DNA of 64,000 nucleotides, taken from CAYVWB01 sp964455395 (GTDB taxonomy: Bacteria > Desulfobacterota > Desulfovibrionia > Desulfovibrionales > Desulfovibrionaceae). Below, piece by piece: positions 7,729-15,453 of this stretch; the stretch's first letter is position 1, and each line of letters starts with the position of its first letter. The notes under the pieces are model-generated. The model was not told the origin of the DNA and searched no databases. It saw only the letters and a program-made list of their open reading frames with translations. The translations under genes and the position numbers were made by a program. The DNA is taken from the NCBI GenBank assembly GCA_964455395.1, contig CAYVWB010000009.1, positions 1 through 64,000 on the forward strand, given 5' to 3'.

Positions 7729-8706
7729 CAGCGCCTCATGAGCAGACGCGCCTTCCTGCGCTGGAGCGTGGGCGGCTTGGGCGCCCTCGGCGCGGCGTAT
7801 GCGACCGGGGTGGAGCCATATACGTTCCGCGTGGTCAAGCAGGACGTCCCCATCGCCGATTTGCCTGTAACGCTGGACGGCCTGCGCCTTGGCGTCTTGA
7901 GCGACATCCACATGAACTGGCTGCAGGGGCCGGATCGACTCCGCGAGGGCATGCGCGCCCTGGCGGCGGAAACACCGGATCTGGCGCTCTACGCCGGGGA
8001 CTTCATCGACGGCGATGTGGCCTACTGGCCGGCGTGTCTGCGCGCGCTGGAGACGTTCGTCCCGCCCCTGGGAGCCTACGCCGTCCTCGGCAACCACGAT
8101 GTGCTGGCCAGCCACAAGGCGGGCTCCCCCCTCGGCCCCGTCGTGGACGCCCAAGCCATCGCGTTGAAGGCCCGGCAGTTCTCGGACCACGGCGTGCGGC
8201 TGCTGCACAACGAAACCCTCGCCGTGACGCGTGGAGGAGGGCGGCTGCACATCGCCGGCCTGGGAGACGCCTTGCTGGGCCGCGCGCTGCCGGCTACGGC
8301 GTTGGCCGGGCTGCCCGGGCGGGAGGCCGGCGAGCCGGTCATCCTCCTCGTCCATGAACCGGATTTCGCGGACACCATGGCCCAGGGCGTGCGCCGCGGC
8401 CTCTTCGACCCGGACCCGTGGATTCCCCTGCAGATCTCCGGGCACTCCCACGGCGGACAGGTGCGCCTGCCCCTGGCGGGGCCGGTGCTGCTGCCGCCCA
8501 TGGGCCGGCGGTACCACACGGGGTTGCAGCGCCTGGAACTGCCCGAGGACCTGCAGCCGGGGGCGCGGGAGGTCCTCGCCGAGCGGTGGGTCTTCACCAC
8601 GGTGGGGTTCGGTTCGCTCTTTTCGGTGCGGGTGAACTGCCCTCCCGAAGTCTGCGTGCTCACCCTGCGGCGGCGTCGAGGCGGAACAAAAAAATTGACG
8701 AGTTGA
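7726..8706 (+). CDS. Tat-exported metallophosphoesterase (YkuE-like)
   Basis: A 326-residue enzyme of the calcineurin-like phosphoesterase superfamily. It carries the twin-arginine motif SRRAFLRW at its N-terminus, so it is exported folded to the periplasm or membrane. The metal-binding motifs appear in order: LSDIHMN, GDFIDGD, GNHD, VHEPD and GHSHGGQ, all needed for a dinuclear metal centre. YkuE-type members act on phosphate esters of lipids or nucleotides, but the substrate here is unknown. Two start codons, at 7711 and 7726, have identical ribosome-binding sites because of a 15-bp duplication. Either gives a working Tat signal. It is probably monocistronic, since the next gene has its own promoter. 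Confidence 0.88.
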   Translation: MQRLMSRRAFLRWSVGGLGALGAAYATGVEPYTFRVVKQDVPIADLPVTLDGLRLGVLSDIHMNWLQGPDRLREGMRALAAETPDLALYAGDFIDGDVAYWPACLRALETFVPPLGAYAVLGNHDVLASHKAGSPLGPVVDAQAIALKARQFSDHGVRLLHNETLAVTRGGGRLHIAGLGDALLGRALPATALAGLPGREAGEPVILLVHEPDFADTMAQGVRRGLFDPDPWIPLQISGHSHGGQVRLPLAGPVLLPPMGRRYHTGLQRLELPEDLQPGAREVLAERWVFTTVGFGSLFSVRVNCPPEVCVLTLRRRRGGTKKLTS

Positions 8707-8736
8707 TTGACTTCATTTGGTTTTTGGCGCAATGAT
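8707..8736 (+). promoter_or_regulatory. Sigma-70-type promoter for the lower-GC orphan gene
   Basis: TTGACT (8707-8712) and AATGAT (8731-8736) are 18 bases apart. The element begins directly after the phosphoesterase stop codon and ends 28 bases before the next ATG, which supports separate transcription of the downstream gene. Confidence 0.45.
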
Positions 8737-8764
8737 ACGCATAAACCCTTTGGAGGAGCGTGTC

Positions 8765-9397
8765 ATGGGCGAAATTGGAATAGAAGAAAGCGTTTCGAAT
8801 GGCGCCGCTGCGGTCGGGCAAGGCTCGTTCGAGCGGTTTGTGGATTCCTTGCACGCTGTCCCGTTGGAGACGGTTCTGGTGTCACTGGTGTTGGGCGTCG
8901 TGGCGAGTTTGGTGGCGTCCGCTGCATTCCTGTTTTTCCTGAAGCGCTTGCGTCCCAAAGTGGAGATTTCCGAGTTTATCTCCAGCTTCGTCTCTGAGGA
9001 TGGAAGCAAGCTTTGGGGGTTCAAGATACTCAATTTGGGGAGCCGTGACATTATCGATGTCGAGGCTGATTTGAGTTTCTTTGTGCCAAAAACCGTGCAT
9101 GGGGGGACGGTGTGGGCTGGCGCCGACATGGAATTGATCCGTTCAAAAGCGTTTAAAGTTTCGAAGTACGACAGAAATGACAAGGGAGCACGGTATGCAT
9201 ACCGTTTTTATTCGCGGGTGAATTTGGACGAACTGTGGGAGACGAAAAAGAACGGTCGCATCCGCTTCAGGATCATCGCCACGGATTCACTCTCCAGCTT
9301 CAAGGATGTCTTCGAAAGAACCTATTATATCAAAGCGAACAGCATCAAGGAAGGCCGCCACAACTTCGGCATGGATATGGGCGTCAGCAAGGAATAG
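8765..9397 (+). CDS. Orphan single-pass membrane protein of lower GC content
   Basis: A 210-residue protein I do not recognise. One strong transmembrane helix (VLVSLVLGVVASLVASAAFL, about residues 40-60) precedes a soluble beta-rich domain of about 140 residues. The basic KRLRPK after the helix suggests the C-terminal domain is cytoplasmic. The ATG at 8765 has a perfect GGAGGAG site 6 bases upstream. The G+C content is visibly lower than in neighbouring genes and codon choice includes more A/T-ending codons, so it may be a recent acquisition. No toxin, receptor or enzyme motif is visible. It has its own promoter and no operon partner. Confidence 0.7.
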   Translation: MGEIGIEESVSNGAAAVGQGSFERFVDSLHAVPLETVLVSLVLGVVASLVASAAFLFFLKRLRPKVEISEFISSFVSEDGSKLWGFKILNLGSRDIIDVEADLSFFVPKTVHGGTVWAGADMELIRSKAFKVSKYDRNDKGARYAYRFYSRVNLDELWETKKNGRIRFRIIATDSLSSFKDVFERTYYIKANSIKEGRHNFGMDMGVSKE

Positions 9398-9719
9398 CGC
9401 GCCACCCTCCGGCATCACCCCATCACGCCGTGGCGTCGTCAGGTGCTTGCGCAGCAGTGCATGGCGGCGTCGCGGCGTCATCATCCCCATCGTCTCCCCG
9501 ATCGATCCCCCACACGTCGTGGCGCGCGGCGCCGAAGCCGCCCGGGCTCCGTCGTCGGACCGTCGTATTTGCCGCCACCCGGGTTTTCCCATTGCCATTT
9601 ATGGATGATGCGGTACGATGCCGGCAACTGTCGAGAACACTCTCGCTCGTCGCTCCGCCGCTCGACCCCGCGGCTCGGACGCGGCGTCGCGTTCACCCCA
9701 GACCGTTTCCGGAGGCGAC
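9398..9719. other. Gene-free spacer before the aldehyde oxidoreductase operon
   Basis: These 322 bases contain no convincing gene. The right third holds the operon promoter (9592-9619) and an untranslated leader of about 95 bases. No riboswitch-like structure was recognised, and in particular nothing resembling a molybdenum-cofactor (moco) element. Confidence 0.6.
9592..9619 (+). promoter_or_regulatory. Promoter of the molybdenum hydroxylase operon
   Basis: TTGCCA (9592-9597) and TACGAT (9614-9619) are 16 bases apart, a fair sigma-70 match located about 100 bases before the first gene. Confidence 0.45.
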
Positions 9720-10388
9720 ATGGCCTGTTCACCCCGCAAGAACCACCCCGCCAAGACTGATGTCGGCGCGGAGGCCGGCTGTCAGTGCGGCGGCGTTTCG
9801 CGACGCAACTTCATCAAATCCATGGGGACCGGCGCCATGGCCGTGGCCACGGCAGGCGTGGCCGGAGCCGCCCACGCCGAGGCAGCGCAGTCGGAGGCCC
9901 CCGTTTCGGTGGAGGGCATGCTGCCCCTGACCTTGCAGGTGAACGGCCGCCGCCACAGCTTGCTGGTGGAGCCGCGCTGGACGCTGCTGTTCGTGCTGCG
10001 CGAACGCCTGGGCGTCACGGGCGCCAAGGAGGGTTGCGCGCGCGGCGAATGCGGCGCCTGCAGCGTGCTCATCGACGACGAACCGCGCTACGCCTGTCTT
10101 ACCCTCGCGCTGGAGGCCGCCGGCAGGAAGATCGAAACCGTGGAGGGGCTGCTCAACGGCGACGAGTCCCTTGGCCCCGTGCAGGAAGCCTTCGTGGAGG
10201 AGGACGCCTACCAGTGCGGGTACTGCACGCCGGGACAGGTCATCGCCGCGGAGGGGCTCTTGCGCAAGACGCCTCAACCCTCCCTGGAGGAAATCCGCGT
10301 GGGCATGAGCGGGAATCTCTGCCGGTGCGGCGCCTACAACCATATATTCAACGCCGTGGCCGCTGCGGCCGAGAAGAAGCAAGGATAG
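9720..10388 (+). CDS. Tat-exported [2Fe-2S] subunit of a periplasmic aldehyde oxidoreductase (PaoA/YagT-like)
   Basis: A 222-residue electron-transfer subunit of a xanthine-dehydrogenase-family enzyme. The N-terminus carries a twin-arginine signal (SRRNFIKSMG, about residues 28-37). The plant-type cluster is bound by CARGECGAC with a later cysteine (YAC), and the second cluster by CGYCTPG and CRCGAY. This is the full set for the small subunit. The Tat signal on this subunit alone, as in E. coli PaoA, indicates that the whole complex is assembled in the cytoplasm and exported together. The start at 9720 has GGAGGCGAC just upstream. An earlier GTG-rich extension is unlikely. It is the first gene of the operon. 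Confidence 0.9.
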   Translation: MACSPRKNHPAKTDVGAEAGCQCGGVSRRNFIKSMGTGAMAVATAGVAGAAHAEAAQSEAPVSVEGMLPLTLQVNGRRHSLLVEPRWTLLFVLRERLGVTGAKEGCARGECGACSVLIDDEPRYACLTLALEAAGRKIETVEGLLNGDESLGPVQEAFVEEDAYQCGYCTPGQVIAAEGLLRKTPQPSLEEIRVGMSGNLCRCGAYNHIFNAVAAAAEKKQG

Positions 10389-10398
10389 GGGGGCTGCC

Positions 10399-12720
10399 AT
10401 GTGTGCGAAATCCATTTATTATGACGCGAAGCAGCCCTTCCCGCAGACATCGGAAGACGGCGCCGCGCCAGCCCCCTGGGACAAGACCAACATCGTGGGG
10501 GGCCGTGTCCCGCGCGTGGATGGCTACGACCGCGTGAGCGGCGCGGCCGTCTACCCCTCGGACGTGGTGCTGCCGGGCATGCTCTACGCTGCAGCCATCG
10601 TCAGCCCTCATCCCAACGCCGTGCTCAAGCGTCTGGACGTGGACGCCGCGTTGCAGATGCCGGGGGTGAAAGCCGTGCTCGCGCCGGACAGCCCGGAAGC
10701 CAACCTCCCGTGGTCCTACGAGGAGATGGAAGTCAAACTGCTGGACCGGAACTGCCGTTACGAGGGGCAGGTGGTGGGCGCAGTGGCTGCGGAGACGCCG
10801 TATCAGGCCGCGGACGCCGTGCGCGCGTTGCAGGCGCGGTGGGAGCCGCTGCCCTACGTCGTCGAGCCCATGCGCGCTCTGGAGCGGGGCGCCCCCAAGG
10901 TGCACCCGGACGGTAACGTGGTGGAGGAAAGCGAATACGCCCGCGGCGACGCCGAACAAGGCTTCAAGGACGCGGACGTGGTGGTGGAGCGCGAATACCT
11001 CACCCGAGTCCAACTGCACACCCCGCTGGAGTTGCACGGCTGTGTGGCTCGGTGGGACGGACCACAACTCACCGTCTGGGAATCCACCCAGGGCGTCTAC
11101 GCCGTGCAGGAGCGCGTGGCCAAGACGCTGGGCCTGCCGCATACCCGCGTCCGTGTCGTGGGGCATTACGTGGGCGGGGGCTTCGGCTCCAAGCTGCGCG
11201 CGTCGAAGTACTCCATCCTCGCAGCAGTGCTCGCCAAGAAAACGAACCGACCCGTGAAGTTCTTTCATACGCGGGAGGAGACCATGCTCGCCATGGGCAA
11301 CCGGCCTTCCGCGCATATGCGGTTGAAGGCCGGAGTGAAGCAGGACGGCTCGCTCACGGCCATCCGCTTCGAAGGCGTGGGGCCCTCCGGCGGCTACCCC
11401 GCAGGCGGGACCAGTCTGCTGGAGTGGCAGGCCAAGGACCTCTACCGCTGCCCCAACGTCGCCACCAAGACCACAGATGTCTACATCAACGCCGGCCCGG
11501 CACGGCCTTTCCGCGCGCCGGGGTATCCACAAGGCAACTGGGCCATGGAGCAGATGATGGACGAACTGGCCGAGGCCCTGGAGATGGACCCCGTCCGGCT
11601 GCGGCTCGCCAACATCCCCGAGACATCCCAAGGCCGCGACGGTCAGCCTCCCTACACCACCAACGGCCTCGCCGAGTGCCTGCGCCGCGGCGCCGAACGT
11701 TTCGGTTGGGAAGCAGCGCGCAAGGCCGTGCGCGAACAGCCGGAAGACGCCGTCCTCCGCAGAGGCGTGGGCATGGCCGCCTGCAACTGGTTCGTCGGGG
11801 GCGGATGGCCGCCGTCCACCGTGGTGGTGAAGATGAACGCCGACGGCAGCGTGAACCTCAACATGGGCTGCTCGGATATCGGCACCGGCGCGAAAACGGC
11901 CATGGCCGTCATCGTGGCGGAGGAACTCGGCGTCACCCCGGATTCCGTGCTCATCGAAAATGCGGACACCGGCGCCACGCAGTACTCACCCCCCAGCGGC
12001 GGCTCCAAGACCTTGCCCAGCGACGGTCCCGCCGTGCGGCTGGCCTGTGTCAACCTCAAGGAACAGCTCATGGAGATGGCCGCCGAGGATCTGGAAACGG
12101 ACGCCGCGGACCTCGTCTTCGCCGGCGAGCGCATCCATCACAAGGATGATGCAGACAAGGGCAAGGCCGTGCGGGAGCTTTCCCGGCTGCAGCAGCAGAA
12201 AACCGCCATGGGTGTGGGGCACAAGAAACCCAACCCCAAGGACAAGCAGGTGACGCCTTTCGGGGCGCAGTTCTGCGAGGTGGAAGTGAATACCCGAACC
12301 GGCGAGATCGCGTTGCTGCGGTTCGTGGCGGCGCACGAGTCCGGCCGCGTCATCGACCGCCTCGCTTTCGACAGCCAGGTGATAGGCGGGGTGGCCATGG
12401 GCGTGGGCCTGGGCATGACCGAGATGCGCGTGCTGGACGTCAACACCACCGGCAAACTCTGCAACAAGAACTGGCATGACTACAAGCTCCCCACAGCACT
12501 GGACGTGGCCCCGGACATGGTGAGCGAAGCCGTGGAGCTGCCGGATGACGAAGCCAACGCCATCGGCGCCAAAGGCCTCGGCGAACCTGTCACCGTGCCC
12601 ACGGCCTCGGCCATCGCCAACGCCGTCTACAACGCCGTGGGGGTGCGCTGCTTCGAATCGCCCATCAACCCCGTCACCCTCGTCGCCAAACTCGCCGACC
12701 GCACGGTCAAGTACGCGTAA
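10399..12720 (+). CDS. Molybdopterin-binding catalytic subunit of a xanthine-dehydrogenase-family oxidoreductase (PaoC/YagR-like)
   Basis: A 773-residue subunit that carries the molybdenum cofactor and hydroxylates aldehydes or related substrates. Family landmarks are the N-terminal GGRVPRVDGYDRVSG segment, GGGFGSK (about residues 259-265), PFRAPGYPQG, and the C-terminal GAKGLGEP, which contains the catalytic glutamate. It has no signal sequence of its own, as expected if it travels with the Tat-bearing small subunit. It starts 10 bases after that subunit with a GGGGGG site upstream. The order small-large-FAD differs from the E. coli paoABC order (small-FAD-large). The substrate cannot be told from sequence alone. 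Confidence 0.9.
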   Translation: MCAKSIYYDAKQPFPQTSEDGAAPAPWDKTNIVGGRVPRVDGYDRVSGAAVYPSDVVLPGMLYAAAIVSPHPNAVLKRLDVDAALQMPGVKAVLAPDSPEANLPWSYEEMEVKLLDRNCRYEGQVVGAVAAETPYQAADAVRALQARWEPLPYVVEPMRALERGAPKVHPDGNVVEESEYARGDAEQGFKDADVVVEREYLTRVQLHTPLELHGCVARWDGPQLTVWESTQGVYAVQERVAKTLGLPHTRVRVVGHYVGGGFGSKLRASKYSILAAVLAKKTNRPVKFFHTREETMLAMGNRPSAHMRLKAGVKQDGSLTAIRFEGVGPSGGYPAGGTSLLEWQAKDLYRCPNVATKTTDVYINAGPARPFRAPGYPQGNWAMEQMMDELAEALEMDPVRLRLANIPETSQGRDGQPPYTTNGLAECLRRGAERFGWEAARKAVREQPEDAVLRRGVGMAACNWFVGGGWPPSTVVVKMNADGSVNLNMGCSDIGTGAKTAMAVIVAEELGVTPDSVLIENADTGATQYSPPSGGSKTLPSDGPAVRLACVNLKEQLMEMAAEDLETDAADLVFAGERIHHKDDADKGKAVRELSRLQQQKTAMGVGHKKPNPKDKQVTPFGAQFCEVEVNTRTGEIALLRFVAAHESGRVIDRLAFDSQVIGGVAMGVGLGMTEMRVLDVNTTGKLCNKNWHDYKLPTALDVAPDMVSEAVELPDDEANAIGAKGLGEPVTVPTASAIANAVYNAVGVRCFESPINPVTLVAKLADRTVKYA

Positions 12721-12738
12721 ATCCGCCAGGAGCTTCCC

Positions 12739-13716
12739 ATGTTCGCACCATTCCAATACGTCCGGCCCCAGTCGATGGACGACGCCCTCAAGGCCATGGC
12801 CGCAGGCGGTTCTGTGGCGCTGGGTGGCGGTTCCGACTTGCTGACCTGCCTGCGCGAACACATCCTCGCCCCCGAGCGGTTGGTGAGCCTCGCCGACCTC
12901 GCGCAGGATCTCGACGGCGTGCGCCAGCAGGGCCGCGGTTTCATCGTGGGCGCAGCCACCACCCTCACGACCCTCGCCGAGGACCCGCTCATCACCAGCC
13001 GCGTCCCGGGGCTCGCGCAGGCCGCATCCGCCGTGGGCAGCCCCCAGCTGCGCAACCAGGGGACCGTGGCCGGCAATCTCTGCCAGAAAGCGCGCTGCTG
13101 GTACTACCGCGGCGAGTTCGACTGCATCCGCAAAGGCGGCCCGGTCTGCTACGCCGTGGGCGGGGAGAACCAGTTCCACTGCCTCTTCGGCGGCGTGGAG
13201 TGCTACATCGTCCACCCCTCGGACACGGCGCCCATGTGGCTCGCGCTTGACGCTCGCGTGCATGCGCAGAGCGACCGCGGCAAACTCGCCATCCCCATAG
13301 ACGACTTCTTCGTGCTCCCCGAGGACGACCCCACCCGCGAGACCGTCCTGGAGCCGGACGAGCTCATCACAGCGGTGGAAGTCCGCGAACTGCCGCCCAA
13401 ACTCCACACATCCTACAGGAAAGTGCGCGCCCGCCGCGCGTGGGACTTCGCTCTGGCCGGCCTCGCCCTGGCTCTGGTGGTGGAGAATGGAACCGTGCGA
13501 CAAGGCCGCGCCGTGCTCTCCGGGGTGGCGCCGGTCCCGTGGCGGTCTCGCGCGCTGGAGGAGGCCATCATGGGGAAACGCCTCACGCCGGAAGTCATCG
13601 AGCAAGCCGCCGAGGCGGCGCTGGCCGAGGCGCAACCCATGGACCAGAACGCCTACAAGATCCCCCTGGCCAAGGGCATGATCCGCGAGGAACTGGCCAA
13701 GGTCGCCGCGGCGTAG
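12739..13716 (+). CDS. FAD-binding subunit with extra [4Fe-4S] cysteines (PaoB/YagS-like)
   Basis: A 325-residue flavin subunit. The FAD-binding motifs are ALGGGSDLL near residue 32 and NQGTVAGNLC near 110. Directly after the second there is an insert with four cysteines (CQKARC, then FDC and PVC), matching the [4Fe-4S]-binding loop of PaoB and of 4-hydroxybenzoyl-CoA reductase. Most xanthine dehydrogenase FAD subunits lack this loop. It passes electrons from the iron-sulfur subunit to an acceptor. It has a clear AGGAG site and starts 18 bases after the large subunit. It closes the three-subunit enzyme, and a DsrE-type protein follows after 73 bases. Confidence 0.9.
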   Translation: MFAPFQYVRPQSMDDALKAMAAGGSVALGGGSDLLTCLREHILAPERLVSLADLAQDLDGVRQQGRGFIVGAATTLTTLAEDPLITSRVPGLAQAASAVGSPQLRNQGTVAGNLCQKARCWYYRGEFDCIRKGGPVCYAVGGENQFHCLFGGVECYIVHPSDTAPMWLALDARVHAQSDRGKLAIPIDDFFVLPEDDPTRETVLEPDELITAVEVRELPPKLHTSYRKVRARRAWDFALAGLALALVVENGTVRQGRAVLSGVAPVPWRSRALEEAIMGKRLTPEVIEQAAEAALAEAQPMDQNAYKIPLAKGMIREELAKVAAA

Positions 13717-13789
13717 GCCTGTCCGCGCGTCTGAAGCGCCTCTTGATCCCACACCCCACACCCTTCAACCGTTTCAGGAGATGGAGACA

Positions 13790-14146
13790 ATGGCTTCGTT
13801 TCTCTTTGTGCTTTCACGGGGACCGGAAGACCCCACCCGCGCCGTGCGCTGTACGCATCTGGCCAAGATCGCTGCGGAAAAAGGCCACGACGTGACGCTC
13901 TTTCTGGTGGACGACGCGGTGATGTACGCCCACGCTTCACTCGTCGACAGGGTCAAGGCTCCTACCGGCGACGACCTCGCCACCTATCTGGCAGGATTTC
14001 TGGAGCATGGCGGCAAAGTGCTCTGCTGCACACCCTGCTGCGTGGCTCGGGAAGTGGAGGAAGAAGAGCTGCCCCCCGGTTTCGCGCTGGGCACGGCGTA
14101 TCAGCTCGTCGAGCTCGCGGAACACGCCAAGGTTTTTTCCTTCTGA
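13790..14146 (+). CDS. DsrE-family small protein with clustered cysteines
   Basis: A 118-residue cytoplasmic protein of the DsrE/YchN-like fold: an N-terminal beta strand (FLFVLSRG), a second strand (DVTLFLVDDAV) and the family's Cys-containing loop, here LCCTPCC with four cysteines in six residues. DsrE proteins carry persulfide sulfur or act as small regulatory subunits. It follows the molybdenum hydroxylase genes after 73 bases and precedes a strong terminator, so it may belong to the same transcript. Sulfuration of the molybdenum cofactor is one possible role, but that is inference. The ATG at 13790, with AGGAG 9 bases upstream, is a better start than the ATG at 13781, which overlaps that site. 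Confidence 0.8.
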   Translation: MASFLFVLSRGPEDPTRAVRCTHLAKIAAEKGHDVTLFLVDDAVMYAHASLVDRVKAPTGDDLATYLAGFLEHGGKVLCCTPCCVAREVEEEELPPGFALGTAYQLVELAEHAKVFSF

Positions 14147-14203
14147 GCGCGGACGGCCGCACCACCACGCCAGACAAGACTACCGGCCGGATCGGCCTGC
14201 ACG

Positions 14204-14237
14204 CGGGGGCGTCTCCAGAGGGGGGCGCCCCCGTTTT
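14204..14237 (+). terminator. Terminator of the aldehyde oxidoreductase/DsrE operon
   Basis: The stem CGGGGGCG (14204-14211) pairs with CGCCCCCG (14226-14233) and is followed by TTTT, 57 bases past the DsrE stop codon. Confidence 0.75.
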
Positions 14238-14339
14238 CCATGCAAGGGAAAGACCGCGGGCTCGGCAACGAAACCACCCAACCATCGTACAAGACAGTCG
14301 GGCGAGCATGGACGGCGAACCGACGTCGCAATGATGGCG

Positions 14340-14413
14340 AAAAAAAGACAGGCTCCCCTCCATGCGCGCCGGCGCACCATGCGCCGGTCCCCCCCGCTGG
14401 ATGAGAGCCTGTC
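14340..14413 (-). terminator. Strong minus-strand terminator with branched hairpin
   Basis: The outer stem GACAGGCTC (14347-14355) pairs with 14405-14413, and an inner stem CCGGCGCA (14369-14376) pairs with 14380-14387. On the minus strand the structure ends in seven Ts (14346-14340). It ends a minus-strand transcript that either comes from the membrane-protein gene at 15253-14678 or starts within the AT-rich region just upstream. Confidence 0.75.
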
Positions 14414-14677
14414 AGAGTAAGGTAAGCGTTTCAGCGCGCGTTGCCAACCCCCGAGACGAAAAAAGTGGATAACATCCCAGCAATATAACTGAAAAACTGA
14501 TCCTGAAGGTTGAACAGCCAGTTCGGGCGACACATGGCCGTCACGCAAAGGGCGTAGCGTATCCTCGTGTACTTGCTGGCTTTTTCTGTGGATGAAGGCC
14601 CTGCGGTGACAGTTGCACGACGCCGACGGAGATGCAGGAGGAATTCCATGGGCGGAAGCCGGGTTGCAGGGCGTCAT

Positions 14678-15253
14678 CTAAACGAAACGATAGAGGAGAT
14701 CGCGCAACATTTCGAAATTATTGATGTAATAGTAGAGCATCACCCCGGCGGCCAGGATGGTGAGCAGCGAGAATATCAGCGCGTTCATCGGAATGCGCAC
14801 CAGTTTGATGAACAACTCCAGGAACATGGCCACGATGAGGGCGATCAGGAACGTCATCAGGCCCAAACAACCCGCCACGGCGACCTGCAGATACTCGGCG
14901 TACGTCGCCTTGTCCTGCAGGTCCGGGAAGAAGTGCCGCACCACTTTGAAGTAGTCCTGTTGCAGCAGCAAGCTGTTCTCGAAAAACGCGAAGATGATGA
15001 AAGCGAGCAGGCCCATCAACAGCAGGAAGCTTGCCAAGCCCCGCAAGAGGCTCATCTTTCCTTGGCGCTTCTCACGGCGGATGTCGTCCGCCACCCATTC
15101 GTCGAGCTCCTGCGCAACGCCGTGCAAAGCGGCGGCTTCGCCAGCAGCGGCGTCGCCCACGGGCTGGTTGGGCTGCATCTGCTCCCAGGCGCGGGCGCGT
15201 TCGCGCAACGTCTCACTCAAGGCGACAATGCGTGTGCGTATCTTTTTGTCCAT
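14678..15253 (-). CDS. Three-helix membrane protein of unknown function
   Basis: A 191-residue protein that I do not recognise. Residues 1-70 are soluble and charged with helical character (SETLRERARAWEQMQ and EWVADDIRREKR). Three strong hydrophobic segments follow at about residues 73-92 (LASFLLLMGLLAFIIFAFF), 119-145 and 155-178. The ATG at 15253, with TGAGGAC just upstream, is preferred because a longer frame to 15610 would add an unlikely extension. It is divergent from the CHAT-like gene, with which it shares a short AT-rich promoter region. No enzyme motif is visible. Confidence 0.75.
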   Translation of the reverse strand: MDKKIRTRIVALSETLRERARAWEQMQPNQPVGDAAAGEAAALHGVAQELDEWVADDIRREKRQGKMSLLRGLASFLLLMGLLAFIIFAFFENSLLLQQDYFKVVRHFFPDLQDKATYAEYLQVAVAGCLGLMTFLIALIVAMFLELFIKLVRIPMNALIFSLLTILAAGVMLYYYINNFEMLRDLLYRFV

Positions 15254-15376
15254 GGCGTCCTCAGGGCGAATCCAGGGCTGGCGGTTCGGGCGGAGCTTCA
15301 AGCGTTCCCGGGGGAAGGGGCGTCTGCGCCGACTTGCGCAGACCCCCTGTTCCGGTGTATAGCCATCCACATTGTA

Positions 15377-15389
15377 TAGAAAATTTCTA
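15377..15389. promoter_or_regulatory. AT-rich palindrome between divergent genes
   Basis: TAGAAA-A-TTTCTA is a perfect 6+1+6 inverted repeat in an otherwise GC-rich spacer, next to TATA-like sequences. It may be an operator serving one or both divergent genes. Confidence 0.35.
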
Positions 15390-15453
15390 GATAACGCCAG
15401 ACGCCAGGAGGCCCCCATGACGTTTTTCTGCTGCGGGACGGCTCGGAGCGACC

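Larger units (their letters stand above)
14147..14677. other. 531-base region without a confident gene
   Basis: It holds the plus-strand terminator at 14204-14237 and a strong minus-strand terminator at 14340-14413. The part from about 14430 to 14600 is AT-richer than its surroundings. A minus-strand frame of 72 codons (14431-14649) occurs there, without a ribosome-binding site or recognisable domain. It could be a small gene, a decayed gene end or a non-coding RNA. Confidence 0.5.

Noticed and set aside
14431..14649. 72-codon minus-strand frame as a confident gene
   Set aside because: It has no ribosome-binding site and no recognisable domain; kept only as a possibility in the spacer description.
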